From positions 112,515-176,514 of the forward strand of contig JFHB01000045.1 in the NCBI GenBank assembly GCA_000729835.1: a DNA stretch of 64,000 bases. The letters are read 5' to 3'. The position numbers and the translations under genes were made by a program. Origin of the DNA: Atkinsonella hypoxylon. Its lineage: Eukaryota > Ascomycota > Sordariomycetes > Hypocreales > Clavicipitaceae. The notes below the pieces were generated by a model. That model made no database searches. It worked only from the letters and a program-made list of their open reading frames with translations, and was not told the DNA's origin. Each line of letters begins with the position of its first letter. Positions within the stretch are counted from its first letter, which is position 1. Below, one piece after another: positions 12,983 to 24,542 of the stretch.

Positions 12983-13340
12983 ACTTTTTGTATGAATGGA
13001 TTGGATGTGAGTTCTGGACATGTTGCATAATATTTGGGGACGGTGGCGTATTTTCATCATCTTTCCCTTTTTTCCCATCATATATCATGCTGGGTGAGAC
13101 TAAGCGGCGCTGATTCATCCGAAATACCATTAGCACTATTGAAAAGACTTGGACATTTCTTTCATTTTTGAACACGGTGCTACTTTCATGTATTCTAAAG
13201 TGCGAAGCTTTGCCATCACGTAGACACCAGGACAAGTGACAAATGCCTCGGGCTTCAGGCGCGTATCGCAGGTCAATTCAGCTGCGCCGCACCGCACCGC
13301 ATCGCACCGCACCGAACTGGTCTTGTGCCCTCGACCACGA
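12983..13340. other. short convergent intergenic region with pentamer repeat
   Basis: Contains the 3' UTRs of HSV2 and the Ist3 gene. At 13284-13314 there is an imperfect CGCAC/CGCAT pentamer array. Nothing coding is seen. Confidence 0.7.
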
Positions 13341-14267
13341 CTACGGAGATCTATGTCTGTGCCGCTTTCTGTCACGGTCACGATCTTCATCTCGTTCGTG
13401 ATATCTATCCTTGCGCCGCTCCCCATCTTCATCATCGCTGTGTCTCCGCTCCCGCCGCCTCTCATCCCGATCGTCATACCTATGACTGCGCGACTCGCGA
13501 TCTCGGTATCTGTCCCTGCTGTAATCCCTGTCTCGGTTGCGATGTCTACGGTGCCTGTCCTCGTCGTCTTGTGAACCATCTCTCCGCCGGTGCGATCTGT
13601 GATGGCCATGTATATGTTTCTTCTCCTTCCTCTGTGCCCTCCTTCTCGCCTGCTCAACCTCCTTCTTCTTCTCCTCCACCAGAAAGGCCTTCATGGGGTC
13701 ATCCTCGTCGTGATCCCTTGTTAATGCGGCCAGTTCCCTCTCTTCTGGCAGCGCCGACCTCTGCACCTCCTCTTCTTGCTCAATTTCCTCATTCGCAGGC
13801 TTCAATTTCCCTTCCCTCCGCATCATGGCCTCCCAGCTGACGTCAAACTCGGCGGGGTCCTCATCATCCCTCGGCTTGTATCTCGCGTGGTCGACGCTGA
13901 TGATGCGTCCTCCGACGTCTGCTCCACCGAGATTGTCGACGGCTAGATCTGTGCTGCGCTGGTCTTCGTACTGGAGCCAGCCGAAACCTTTGGATTTACC
14001 GGTCTCCTTGTCGCGGGCGAGTTTGAGGAAGGTTGGCTCGCCGAATTGGGAAAATATGGTGATGACGTCGCCTTCTGTGAGTTCATAGGGGAGACCTCCG
14101 AAGTAGATGAATGCTGTGTCGCGGTAGTCGACGTGCCATGAGCCTTCTGGCGTTCTGGAGCAAGAATGTCAGTGGCGAGGGCCTCGATGTCACGAGCGGC
14201 AGATAACTCACATTCCATTCTCTATTTCTTTGTTATTGAGCTCTTGGATCGCTTTGATTTTGTTCAT
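13341..14267 (-). CDS. IST3: Ist3/RBMX2-like U2 snRNP-associated RRM protein (RES complex)
   Basis: Subunit of the RES (retention and splicing) complex with Bud13 and Pml1, acting in the activated spliceosome on pre-mRNA. Two exons: 14212-14267 (MNKIKAIQELNNKEIENG) and 13341-14154, giving 289 aa. The N-terminal extension leads into one RRM: RNP2 is FIYFGGLPY, RNP1 is KGFGWLQYED, and the family-typical GRIISVDHARYKP follows. This layout matches yeast Ist3/Snu17 and human RBMX2. The C-terminal ~120 residues are an R/D/H-rich low-complexity tail (RDRDYSRDRYRDRESRSHR), usual in the longer filamentous-fungal and animal forms but absent from short yeast Ist3. The intron is 57 bp. The stop is TAG at 13341-13343. 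Confidence 0.92.
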
Positions 14268-15074
14268 TGCAGTAACGTGGAGCCTGCGCGGCCTTGAGCT
14301 GCGAGGATCGGGGGATGTTGGCCCGTGCGGAAAAGGATCATTGAAGTTTTGCGGCCACTACGGCATACATGAAGCATGTACGGAGTATGTAGGTACTTAC
14401 CAGGTAGGTAGGTTCGCTGAGCACCAAAGTATGTACCTAGAGTATGTATGTACATGCATCAATAAGATCAGAAATACCAGAGATGACTAACTATCTGGTG
14501 TATGCAAGGCTGCGGTAGACTCTCTATTGCGCTGGTGGGGCACATGCTAATCCTGCGTCACAACAGCGAAGTGACACCCCTGGACTACAGAGTACAGGGC
14601 ATCATTTTGCCCTTCCATTCGCTGTTGTGGTGGGTCAATTTCCGAACCAACGCTACATTTATCAAGCTCCATCCCTGCCCCAAGGTTTTAAATGCTTGAA
14701 CCGAGCAAGTACTCCGTACCGATGGCCTGTACGGAGTAGGAAGGGAGATTTCGTTGCTGGCATCTTTCTTGTTCGATTGCGGTTTGTCACCGAAACGAAC
14801 AACAACCTGGACGACGCTAAAGCCGCTTGTCGATGCGCACATTCTCTCGAGCACCTGAGACAAGATGCCTCGAGTCTAATGCATGTACCTTCTCGAAGAC
14901 AAACGCTGACCCCTACCCGACATCACCACGCGCGTGTTCATGCTTCGCTAAACCGAGCAAAACGCGTTTAAGACCACCACTCGCACTGCCCGTAACCGAG
15001 CCTGCGCCCTCGTCGAGAGACTGGCCTGGAAGCACTGTACGGTACAATCCCATTGTAATATCGCACCGCTGCCC
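14268..15074. other. divergent intergenic region between Ist3 and dynein LIC
   Basis: Shared upstream region. It contains three copies of the 9-mer TACGGAGTA/TACTCCGTA at 14379, 14710 and 14730. The last two form an inverted pair 11 bp apart. GTAGGTAC-type repeats lie at 14388-14420. No coding frame is supported. Confidence 0.65.
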
Positions 15075-17083
15075 ATGGCGGGCAGAAACGACCGGGTGTC
15101 GACATACACCTCGGGCTCTGGCGAAACGGACGGTCGGAATGGCGAGCAGAAGAGAAACCTATGGACGTCCATGCTGGAATCGGTGGCCAGCGGGAAGCGT
15201 CTACCAGAAAAGAACTTACTCGTGCTAGGTAAACAGGCATTGATTCTCCCCTGATCAGCTAACTGCCATAATCACCCGAATACTAATCTTTGGGAACACT
15301 TGAAAGGCGGTACCCCTGAGACGCAACGAGACTTTATCGAATCGTTGTCTAGCTCGGAAGGAAGACGCAGCTTCGATCGACAAAGAACACCTCCTATCGC
15401 GAATAATTTCGCCCTGGGTTATACATACTACGACGTCCTAGACGCTGACCAAGATGGTGCGCATCAGCCGTTCGCGTAAAGTGTCCTTTAACTGGGTTTC
15501 CACGTCCATCTAACAGCATCCTAGATACACTGGCACGAGTATCGCTTTACTTACTATCGCAGCCTTCAACCGAGTTCGCTTCACTCGTTTCGCCGCTACT
15601 CAACCCCGAAACCATTCCTCATACAGCCATAGTCATTCTGCTGGATTGGGCACAACCGCACCAGTGGCTTCGCCAGGTCTGGGAATGGATCCAGGTCTTG
15701 GAGGATGTCATGGGCCGAGTAGATACCGAGTCGCGCAATGAAATGGAAGAGGTCATGAAGTCCTGGATAGAGCGTGGTCGCGGAGGGGCCACCTTGAACT
15801 TGGACGGCACGCCGACAGCCGCGGGCTCGAGTGGTGATGGCGATGGACTCTTACCGCTGGGTCCGGGCGAGTGGTCGGAGCCGCTGGGGTTACCGCTCTG
15901 TGTAGTCTGTCAGAATGTAAGATGCCACCTATCTTGCAAATGGGCATAATTATTTTGACAAGAACCCTTTCACCGTGCTAACGTTGGCCTTGGTAGGCAC
16001 AAAAAATGGATTTCCTTGAAAAGAGCAAGGGCTGGAAAGAACCCGACTTTGACACCGTCTTACAATATCTACGGACCATACTCCTCCGGCGTATGTCGCA
16101 TTGCGTTCCAGGCCTTCTCATGATTTCCAAGACACCGTAACTGACGTTCCATTTAGACGGCGCGTCGCTCATCTATACCTCTCAAAATACACCTTCCCAG
16201 TTGCCCCTTCTCATCCACTCGACTCTCGGAGTCACGTCGTTATTAAAACGCCAGCCTCTAAAGCACAACGTCATCGATCGAGATAAGATTGTCGTCGCGC
16301 CAAATTGGGACTCGTGGGGCAAAATCCGCATCCTCGGCGGCACGTTTGACGCCGAGCTGGTATCTAGGGGCTGGGAGGTAGACATCAAGCTCCCGCCCGG
16401 ATCGAACCCGGGCATCTCTGAAGATGCACCCCGTGCCGATGACGACGCCGACGCCGACGCCGATGCACCTGCGACCCCGACGCATCACGTACCCAGCGCT
16501 ATCGCTCAGTATGAGGAATGGTGTCGTGACCCCAACAGCGGCGGCTTGGCTGTCGTCGAAAGCGCCATGAACGACGGCAAATCCATCGCTGTGGATAGCG
16601 AAGATCCCCAGGACTTTCTAGAGAAACAGCTCAAGATCCTCGAGGCTTTCAAGGCAAAAGCTCCCGAGAAAGGTGCCGCTAATGGAGACCAACTCTCGCG
16701 GAGAATCGACTTCACCGAGGAAAAGAGCGTAAAGGACCACATTGGTCCAGTGCAATTCAACATGGGCGGCATCCAAGTTGATGCGGACGACATGCTGCAG
16801 CGTCTCAAGGTATGTCCTCGACAGACTAGCGACCCAGCACAAATATACCCGGAAATCCCCCTAGCTGCAACTTACCTCAAAGCATCGTTTCCCCTTTCTC
16901 CCAACTAACATCGTGCAGGACCGAAATGCACACGTCTCCTCTCCCGAAGAAGAGTACCAAGACGAAGAGGACGCAGGGCAAGCAGCCACCATGGCCACCA
17001 ACTTTGACAACGAGCAGCTACAGAGCTTCTTTAGCAATTTGATGAACAGATCAGCCGGGGCAGCCGACAGCCCACGATCATAG
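15075..17083 (+). CDS. cytoplasmic dynein light intermediate chain (DLIC)
   Basis: Subunit of the cytoplasmic dynein-1 motor that links the heavy chain to cargo adaptors. In hyphae it serves nuclear positioning and retrograde endosome transport. Six exons: 15075-15228, 15307-15456, 15525-15916, 15997-16090, 16157-16809 and 16919-17083, giving 535 aa, the usual fungal length. All junctions keep frame. The Ras-like fold begins at NLLVLGGTPETQRDF, where the P-loop is degenerate as in other fungal DLICs. The core continues through AIVILLDWAQPHQWL and VVCQNAQKMDFLEK, then HGASLIYTSQN. The C-terminal half is low-complexity (alternating D and A near 16430-16470) and ends with a short helix QLQSFFSNLMNRS that could be the adaptor-binding helix. 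That last point is an inference from family layout. Confidence 0.92.
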
Positions 17084-17353
17084 CAGGTATGATAATCTGA
17101 CCAGAAATATGTTGTAGGAGGTATCGTCGACTCGCAAGGAGGTGCAGCTACTATTACAAAATAGATACCCATAAATCGAGGAAGTAAAAAAAATGGCACA
17201 CATGCACTGGTGTTCCAAGTTGTAATCTCATCCTGTCCTGTCCATGCACTATAATACAGCGGCATCGAGTAAAGAAATATTGAATAGTACATTTCTCGTT
17301 TGAAAAAAAAAAAAAATCTCGAATATCTCCCCACGTACCGACCATGCAAAACA

Positions 17354-19766
17354 TTATGCCTGCTCCCGTCTCGTCTTAAACTGTACATCTGCCACGGGAC
17401 CTCGGAATCCCAATCGCGCCGTGACCACCGCGCCCAACAAGCCTGGGAACAGCCACGGGTACTGCAGCATCTCTGCCTCAAAGGCGTTGATAGTCCCGCG
17501 TGCCAAAGAAGCGTACGTCTCATCATCCAGCAGGGCGCTCAGACGGAAGAGATTCAAGGCGGCGACGGCATTGACGGACGGGAGGGAGGTGTCCATTCCG
17601 TCTTTGAGGCGGAGGATGGCATGGGGCGCGGTGCTTGATGTGGAGAAGAAGGCGCCGGCTAGGGGGTCGTGGAACAGCTTGTTTTGGGTTTCTACTTGGT
17701 TAGTCTGGTGACGTTGTGCGAATGTGAAACTATAGGTAACGCGCAGGGAAAAGATAAAAGGGGCGATGGGTGCAAAGAAGGGGCATGGAGAGATTGCAGG
17801 AAAAGTAGTCGAACATACTTTGAAGAAGGTCTGCGAATTCAAGGAGGGATTCATCCCCCGTAGCGGTAAAGAGGTCCAATAGACCGTTGATCAAATAAGC
17901 GTAGTCGTCGGCAAAACCCTCAATGTCCTTGCCGTCCCGCCATATTCTATACAGAGTCTGGGATGAGGCGTCCCAGAGGTTTGACTTGATAAAGTTGGCA
18001 GCGGATTGGGCGACAGCAAGGTACTTCGCGCTCCTGATGGCCGCGACGTCTTTCAGCGCAATGGATGCTTGAGCGAGGGACGAGATGGCGATGCCGTTCC
18101 ATGCCGTAATGACCTTATCGTCGAGCGTGGGCCGGATGCGCTCCTTGTCTCGTCGGGCTCTCAGTTCCTGTCTTGCCGTCTGAATGTGTTGCTGTATCGT
18201 CTCCACGGGTAAGTTGAACTGTTTGCTGAGTTCGTCGGGGGTCTTGACGACGCGCAATATGTTCTGGTTGATGAAGTCGTCGTTGGGGTCGTGGTCCTCA
18301 TCCACGTTGCCGTCTTCTCGGACGTCCCAGTGCGCGGCGGCAACCTGGCTGATTTGCTTATCCTGTCCCGAGGCCTCTACAACAGAATCAAACTCGCGGC
18401 GTGTCCAAAGATAGTATGCGCCTTCCTTCATTTTTTTGTCGCCGCGCCGTGTGAAGGAGTCGGCAGCCTCGCTGGACGCCAGGCCGCCGTTCGGAAGGAC
18501 GATGGGTGGAGAGCTCAGGTACTCGGCCAACTCAATTAGCGTATCGAAGAACTCGCTTTCAACTTTTTCGCCAGCGAGGTGCCAGGCGTCGAGATACAAT
18601 GTCAGCAGCAGCGCATTGTCTACGACAAGTTTCTCGAAGTTGGGGATGCTCCAGTCAGGAGTAACGGAGCAACGAGCAAAGCCAGAGGCTCCAACGTGAT
18701 CATGCAGCGCGCTGTCCCTGATTTTGCGAAGCGTGTCCATGGCCATGTTTGCAGCATGCTTGCATTCTGCCTCTCCAACAACGTCCTGCACAGCGGACGG
18801 CGCCGCACTCAGCTGAAGCAGAAAGGCCAGCTTAGGAGGAGTGAGAAATTTGGGCGAGAGCCCAAAACCCCCATACACGGGGTCAAAGGTGCCTGCGATG
18901 TGGGTATAAGCCTCTTCCAGTTGATCCAGGTCAAGCTCGCTTGAAACTTGAACATTTTTCTCTTTCGCCGCCCCTGCTGAAGTCTCAGGAATGGTTGGGG
19001 TTGCCCAGCTTGGAGTTGCAATCGGGTGCTGACCGCTGAGGCTTCTAGTCCCTAATGTGCCTTCGGCAGCAAATTCCCGCAACTGGCTCAGGATCTCAGA
19101 TGCCTCCTTACGGCATCTTGCCTCTTGGTCTCTCCAGATATCTCGGACCTTTTTGAAAATGGTCAGAGAGTCCGGCGATTCGTCTTCGTGCTCAGCAATG
19201 ACCCGACGAGATGTTCCTGGACCTGGCCAATATGTGCCTCCAAATACGGACTCCAAGTCAGGAGTGGCGAAGACGTTCAATGGCCAACCGCCGACGTTGC
19301 TCACGGCCTGCACGTAGTTCATGTAGATGGTATCGATATCGGGTCGTGCTTCTCGGTCCACGATTATTGGAATGAAGGAGTTGTTCAAGACTGCTGCGCA
19401 CTCTGCATTGGAAAATGTCTCTTCAGCCATGAGCCGACAGACTATGACCCGTTAGCCGAGGATCAAGCTTTGTATGATAACGACGGCGTCGTGCTCATTT
19501 CAAAACGTACAATGACACGCATTGTAACCGATATGCAGGAAAATGAGCTTATTCTCCCGTTTCGCCCGTTCGATGGCGTCCGAGTCTAAAGTTTGCCATT
19601 TCACCAGACTGAGCTCTCCGCTTCTCACAAAAGGACTCTTGCTCGAAGCCGCTCGATTTTGCAAAGGCATTGGTTGGACGGGTGCTCCATAGTCGGTGAC
19701 TGATGGATCGGCTCCCATTGCTCCTCGCGCCGCAGCAGATGCGGTGAGTTCTGACACAAGCATCAT
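17354..19766 (-). CDS. SPATA20/YyaL-type protein: DUF255 thioredoxin fold plus (alpha/alpha)6 barrel
   Basis: Homologue of human SPATA20 and bacterial YyaL. Three exons: 19511-19766, 17819-19441 and 17354-17691, giving 738 aa. The thioredoxin-like N-terminal domain has its CxxC motif (CHFC) split by the first intron: exon 1 ends in GYNACH and exon 2 resumes RLMAEETFSN, which gives confidence in the splice. IIVDREARPDIDTIYM and GGWPLNVFATPDLE are family signatures. The C-terminal two thirds resembles an epimerase-type alpha-toroid, with GYGGFGLSP-like (VYGGFGLSPKFL) and ITAWNGIAISSLAQ motifs. The molecular reaction is not established for the family; a redox or sugar-epimerase-like role is only inferred. 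Two ATGs (19764-19766 and 19761-19763) are adjacent and either could be used. Confidence 0.92.
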
Positions 19767-20271
19767 GGGCAGCAGAAAGGCGACGAAAAGCTAGATACTC
19801 GAGGAAAGGCGCAGTCGTTATAGCTGAACGGCCGGCGACTAGCTAAGCAACAAAGGTGGTGGGGCTGGCCCGAGGTGGTACGATACGAGATAAATCGAAG
19901 CACGACGTCTTTTGTAAACCAAGAGGTGGTTCGGTCAATAATGCACCGGATTGCTCTCTTTCTTTTCGACAAGAGGGCGCTCTTCCGGGCTGTGTTTGAG
20001 CTTTATAGTCCCTAAGTCGGCACGAGATATCAATATGTGCGTCATGAGAGAAAGACGCCAGCCTTATTTGGTGGCGGATAGGACGAGATGGTGGTTGCAA
20101 TCGGAGAGGAGGTGGGCAAGACGGGCAGGTGGGGGCAGCTCATCCCAACCTTATTCCACAATTAATAACGGAGGTGACGGAATCTTTGTTCTATACTCCG
20201 CAAAGCTGCACCACTTATTTCCTGGGGTTTCGCTTTCGCTTTGCTTTGCTTTGGCCTGTTCTTAATATTAC

Positions 20272-20307
20272 CGCATCGCATCGCATCGCATCGCACCGCA
20301 TCGCATC
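20272..20307. repeat. (GCATC)n pentamer microsatellite with GCACC variant
   Basis: About seven pentamer units, one changed to GCACC. It is the third array of the same unit in the left 20 kb. Confidence 0.9.
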
Positions 20308-20775
20308 GTGTCATCAACCCCACCGAGGGGTATTGTGTCTGTCAATTGGGCATGAGTGATTGGGTATTTTGTTGTCCTGCCGGATTCGCTAAAGGTTATC
20401 AATGAACAATCTGCTCAGTGAAATTGATGCCATGGCGCAAAGGTCAATCAAGATCGACAATTGACTTTGTTGCTTGATGGTCTGACGGAAATCCATCTTA
20501 TGTGCCCCTTTTTTTTTTACCCTCGTGGCAAGCCCACCAAAAGAAGTCACAAGATCCTTCGACTACTTCCCCTTGTACGATTAAAATCATCTTCAACTAC
20601 CTCAAAGAGAGCTCCCTTCACCTCCGGTATCCCAACTCTTCATTCTACAGCTTGATACAAATCAGGCCCTTAGAAGAGCTCCTACCGACTCCAACAACTC
20701 CTTGGTGTTCAAGACTGTCTGCTCCACTTACGCAGATACTCTATGTCGGTTCTGGCACCAGCACAGCCAAAATAA

Positions 20776-20931
20776 ATGTCTTCGAATGCGCGGCAACAAG
20801 AGCTACTTAAACAGGACTTGCGGAACCTTCAGCATCAGTACCTGCAGCAGTTCTGGCAGTAACAGCGCCAAAACCAGCAGCAAGAGCAGCGGGTACAAGA
20901 CCTGCAGCAGAAGCTTTGCTGCTGAAGACTT
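20776..20931 (+). pseudogene. possible decayed glutamine-rich coiled-coil ORF
   Basis: From an ATG at 20776 a frame reads 28 codons (MSSNARQQELLKQDL and on), then meets TAA at 20860-20862. It then continues in the same frame for about 22 more Q-rich codons to TGA. The style (QQ, LQQ, heptad leucines) is the same on both sides of the stop. CAA to TAA is a single C-to-T change of the kind RIP makes. No homologous family is recognised, and a CAG-rich low-complexity stretch could also give this by chance. Confidence 0.25.
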
Positions 20932-22616
20932 TCGGGCTATATGCCAACAATAATCCAGTCCTAACCGTTGATTGATCCCGACCATTGCCCTGATCATATC
21001 TTGACCTTCAGCCCGATAGGCGCTGGAATTGCCGCTCGATCGATCAAGATTCCGTAGTTGCTGCTCACGCTTCTATATGTAGATTGGCTAAGGTTCTTGG
21101 CTGCTGTTCATGCCGCTGTTGATGATATTGAGAACTAGCAGGGCAGAGTTACTTAAGATGTTCACAGATATGATTTCTGTAATAGTAGTGCCTTCGGAAG
21201 GTACAGAATCTTGGCATTTTGACTTGAAACAAATATGAGCTTTTATCAGTTTGTTGTTGATTTGTAATCGTTGCCTGTTTCGGAGATCAGGTAGTATCGG
21301 CAACGGAATCCTCGATCCCGAATTTTGTAACACGCGCTGATATTCTGCCGTAAAAGAAAAATCAAGAGACTACGCCAGATGTCCACGATAACGTTTTTGC
21401 AGGGATTTCTCAAACCCTCGTTCAAAGCGTCAATACTGTTGACCCCGGAAAGTTTTGGTCCAGGTAGCCCGTGGCGATGGAAGAATTTTTTTTTTCTGCG
21501 AGCACAGAAGATCCCAGATTGGAATCTCTGTTGACGAACGATGGTGAACGGGGCGCGTCGAGGCAGACAGAAATCGCGGACATGCACGTTAGCGAATAAG
21601 GGTTTTGAGCACTGCCCTGTTGGAACTAGTGGAATTATCGTGTGAGAGTCCAAGGCATTGCTTGCATGATGGAATATAGATTATACGGGCGATTAAATGT
21701 GCTGGGGTAGGGGAAGGGGTATATAAAGATAAATAAAGCAGTCCCTGGTGGAGTTGGACCTTCCAAACGCACTAATTTCTTGCCTTTTACCAGAGATTAC
21801 CGTGGAATGGCCAAATACACTCCGTTCACATAATCTTTGGAAGCCTTCGAGTTCGACTCCGGTCGATGTTCTCTTTTGGTACTTTTTTTTTTAGCTTGGA
21901 TACCTTAGCCGAACTGACGCTGACACAAATCGAAATAAAAACTCGCATCCCGCAACTGATTCAAACCAGATCCTCTGCAAGACATTTTTCACCATTCATG
22001 CCTGCGCCTGCTCCACGCCGATCGTCGAGTTCTGTCGCAAAAATTGCGGCATGGCCACGCCACGCTGTATGTTCGGTTGAACCCCCTTATATACTGTGCG
22101 ACAAGTTCCCACTATTAAGAAAAAGACCCAGCCGTAGCTATGATGAGCTTGGCGTTCACAGTCGTCTTTCAAGTCATCTGATTAATCGCGACAAATTTCA
22201 TCCCTAACTCGCCATGGAATCGTCTCTAGGTTCCAAACTGGGCCGCTCTGAAGCAGGCAGTGCTGAATTTAGTCGCGGCCCTCGGCGACTAATGGAAATC
22301 CGACCGGAGGCCGAGTGACTCACAACATGCGAGGTAGAATGTGATGAGATTGATCTAATATAATTATTACCAGCGGACGCTTAGAATATTTTCTGGCCCA
22401 GCAAGTCATATATCACGCAGTATGTTTGGTTCTACTTGGCCTCCTTTCTTATATTTTTTTTGAAATACCTGCTTGCAGCAGATGCAAAACAATTTGTGCT
22501 GTCACCTGGCGACGACACCTTGCATCAGCTGGTTCATGGTGGAATATCCCAATTAGGAAGTCTACACTCGCTTGCTTGCACTCGACATCAGATTCTCCTC
22601 ATCGCGCACTCGGTCC

Positions 22617-23938
22617 ATGAAGCCCATCGTATTAGACGGGCGCACTGGTGAAGGCGGAGGTCAGCTTGTACGATTAGCCTGTGGTCTTGCGGCTCTTACA
22701 TCGCAACCTGTCACGATCCATCATGTCCGAGGCAACCGTGAAGGTGGGAGAGGAGGCGGTACGTCAACTGACACTAACCCATCAGAGCGAGTCTAGTTTT
22801 GTGCGCAAATATTTTCTGGGGACTTTTTAGAGCACTGACAGAATACAAAGGTCTCAAAGCCCAGCATGTCACCTCTCTATCATGGTTAGCCAAAGTCACG
22901 GACGCCGAGGTGGACGGCCTTTTCGTCGGGTCCCAAAACATAACTTTTATACCTAGGCGCTCTCCTACAGCACTCGTGCCCAGGAACTTCAAGATTGAAA
23001 CCGAGACGGATGCTGCGAGCGCATTGCTCGTTTTACAAGCCATATTTCCATATGTCCTTTTCGCGGGGAACGACCCTCATGAGCCTGTGGTGCTTGACAT
23101 ACACGGCGGCACTAATGTGCATTGGTCGCTAGGTTATGAGTATTTTGACCAGGTCCTCATGCCGACTCTTGAGGAGAGATTCGGGATCCGCGTTCAGCGA
23201 GAGTTAAAATCACGAGGTTGGAGTCTAGGGCCCCGTTCACAAGGACAAATCTCTCTCACTATATATCCAGTTCGCAAGGGTCAAACGCTCAAATTCATAC
23301 CCCCGCCCAGATATACATATCCAACATCCTATCAGGTCCATAAAATAGACGTGAACATCATCGTACCCCGGAATTTTCATGAAATTGTTCAAGAGGAACT
23401 GGTCAAATCTCTAGGGCAATTGTACCCTCAAGCAGAGATACATTTCCGAGTGGTAGAAGACTCGGGTCACGACGCAAGATGGTCAATACTCCTCGTCGCT
23501 CACTCCGCAGATGGTATTCGGTGGGGCCGTGACTCACTCTTCTCGATGCCCAAGAAGCTCAAGACTACAAGAGAGAAGTTGGCACAGCTTGCCTGTTCGA
23601 ACCTTTGTAAGGAGCTGTACAAAGAGACCTCCCTGTGTGGCACGGTCGACGAGTTTCTTCAAGATCAGCTTGTTTCGCTACAAACCCTTGCGGCGGGCTA
23701 TTCCAACTTTACAAGAGAAGGAAATAAACCGGGTGAGTCGATGGATGTCTTAGTAGAAAAGCTGGGTGTCTTGGTAGTGAGGGATGAGGCGAGGATGAGG
23801 AAAGAGAAGACACATGAACCCTTTGGAAATGGATCTACCCATACGACGACGGCAAGGTGGGTGGCAGGTGTACTTTTGCCAAGAGCAGAGTTCTACCACG
23901 GAGGAGAAACTGTGAGGGGAGCAGGATTCGTTGCATAA
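22617..23938 (+). CDS. RNA 3'-terminal phosphate cyclase-like protein (RtcA/Rcl1 fold)
   Basis: RtcA converts RNA 3'-phosphate to a 2',3'-cyclic phosphate through a covalent His-AMP; the related Rcl1 acts in 18S rRNA processing without cyclase activity. Two exons, 22617-22758 and 22851-23938, give 409 aa. The ATP-site signature GRTGEGGGQLVRLA lies near residues 9-22. LKAQHVTSLSWLAKVT and DIHGGTNVHWS follow as in RtcA, and the sequence is closer to RtcA than to Rcl1. The usual nucleophilic histidine lies in an EHLADQL context; here the aligned stretch reads DEFLQDQLV, with Phe instead of His. The protein may therefore be catalytically dead or use another residue. The intron (22759-22850) uses a GTACGT donor and an AAAG acceptor. 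Confidence 0.88.
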
Positions 23939-24542
23939 AAACGTAAAGAAGATGTCGTGTCCGGTACTGAAATACAGCTTTAGTCACACAGATCAACATG
24001 TCGCCGTTCGGAAAGTTATCTTCGAGTATAAGCAAGTCTACAGCCATCTCATCCCACGGAAAAATTTTTCGAAATTGATGTTGAGCCCACGGGAAGGACC
24101 TCTCCTGGTACGTTCGCGCCTGCCGTTCCAGTCGTCAAACGCCGCTCCAGCCGCTATATACACAGGTATTAAGTGGTCCATGTGAGGGCGCGCCTGTCTC
24201 GCATCGGGTCTCTCGCAGACTGCCGTCATTTCAACATCACGACATCCAGATGGGCAGTTACTTCGAACGGAAGGTCCCCAACATGAGTACCTGCCCCTGC
24301 CCCTGCCCCTGCCCGGAAAGGCAGCCTGACACCTTCTCTGTGGCAGTCGACATCAAGTGGCCAGCTGTACATCCAGATCAGAATTTTTTCTATATATTAT
24401 CTTACTGCCCTCTCATCTTTTGATTTTCTCTCCTCTTCTTTTCCTCACCATTTAAGCTCAGCTTACTCTGCAACTTTGGACCTCTAGAACCACATTTGCA
24501 CACAACCTACCTTTTTTTTTTCTTTAGGAGACCATCGGCATC
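23939..24542. other. intergenic, upstream of a predicted membrane protein
   Basis: Contains the 3' region of the RtcA-like gene, a (CTGCCC)n microsatellite at 24291-24314 and a strongly pyrimidine-rich leader (24415-24535) just before the next start codon. Nothing coding is seen. Confidence 0.65.

Larger units (their letters stand above)
19767..22616. other. 2.8-kb divergent intergenic region between SPATA20-like and RtcA-like genes
   Basis: No intact gene seen. It holds the GCATC/GCACC pentamer array (20272-20307), a glutamine-rich broken frame (20776-20931, listed separately), and C/T-rich leader sequence near 21880-22010. The open frame at 21866-22207 on the plus strand lacks an ATG-supported motif or codon character. 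Confidence 0.55.

Noticed and set aside
13325..13840. 171-aa open frame on the plus strand
   Set aside because: Antisense to the Arg/Asp-rich tail of the Ist3-like gene, so composition explains the open frame.
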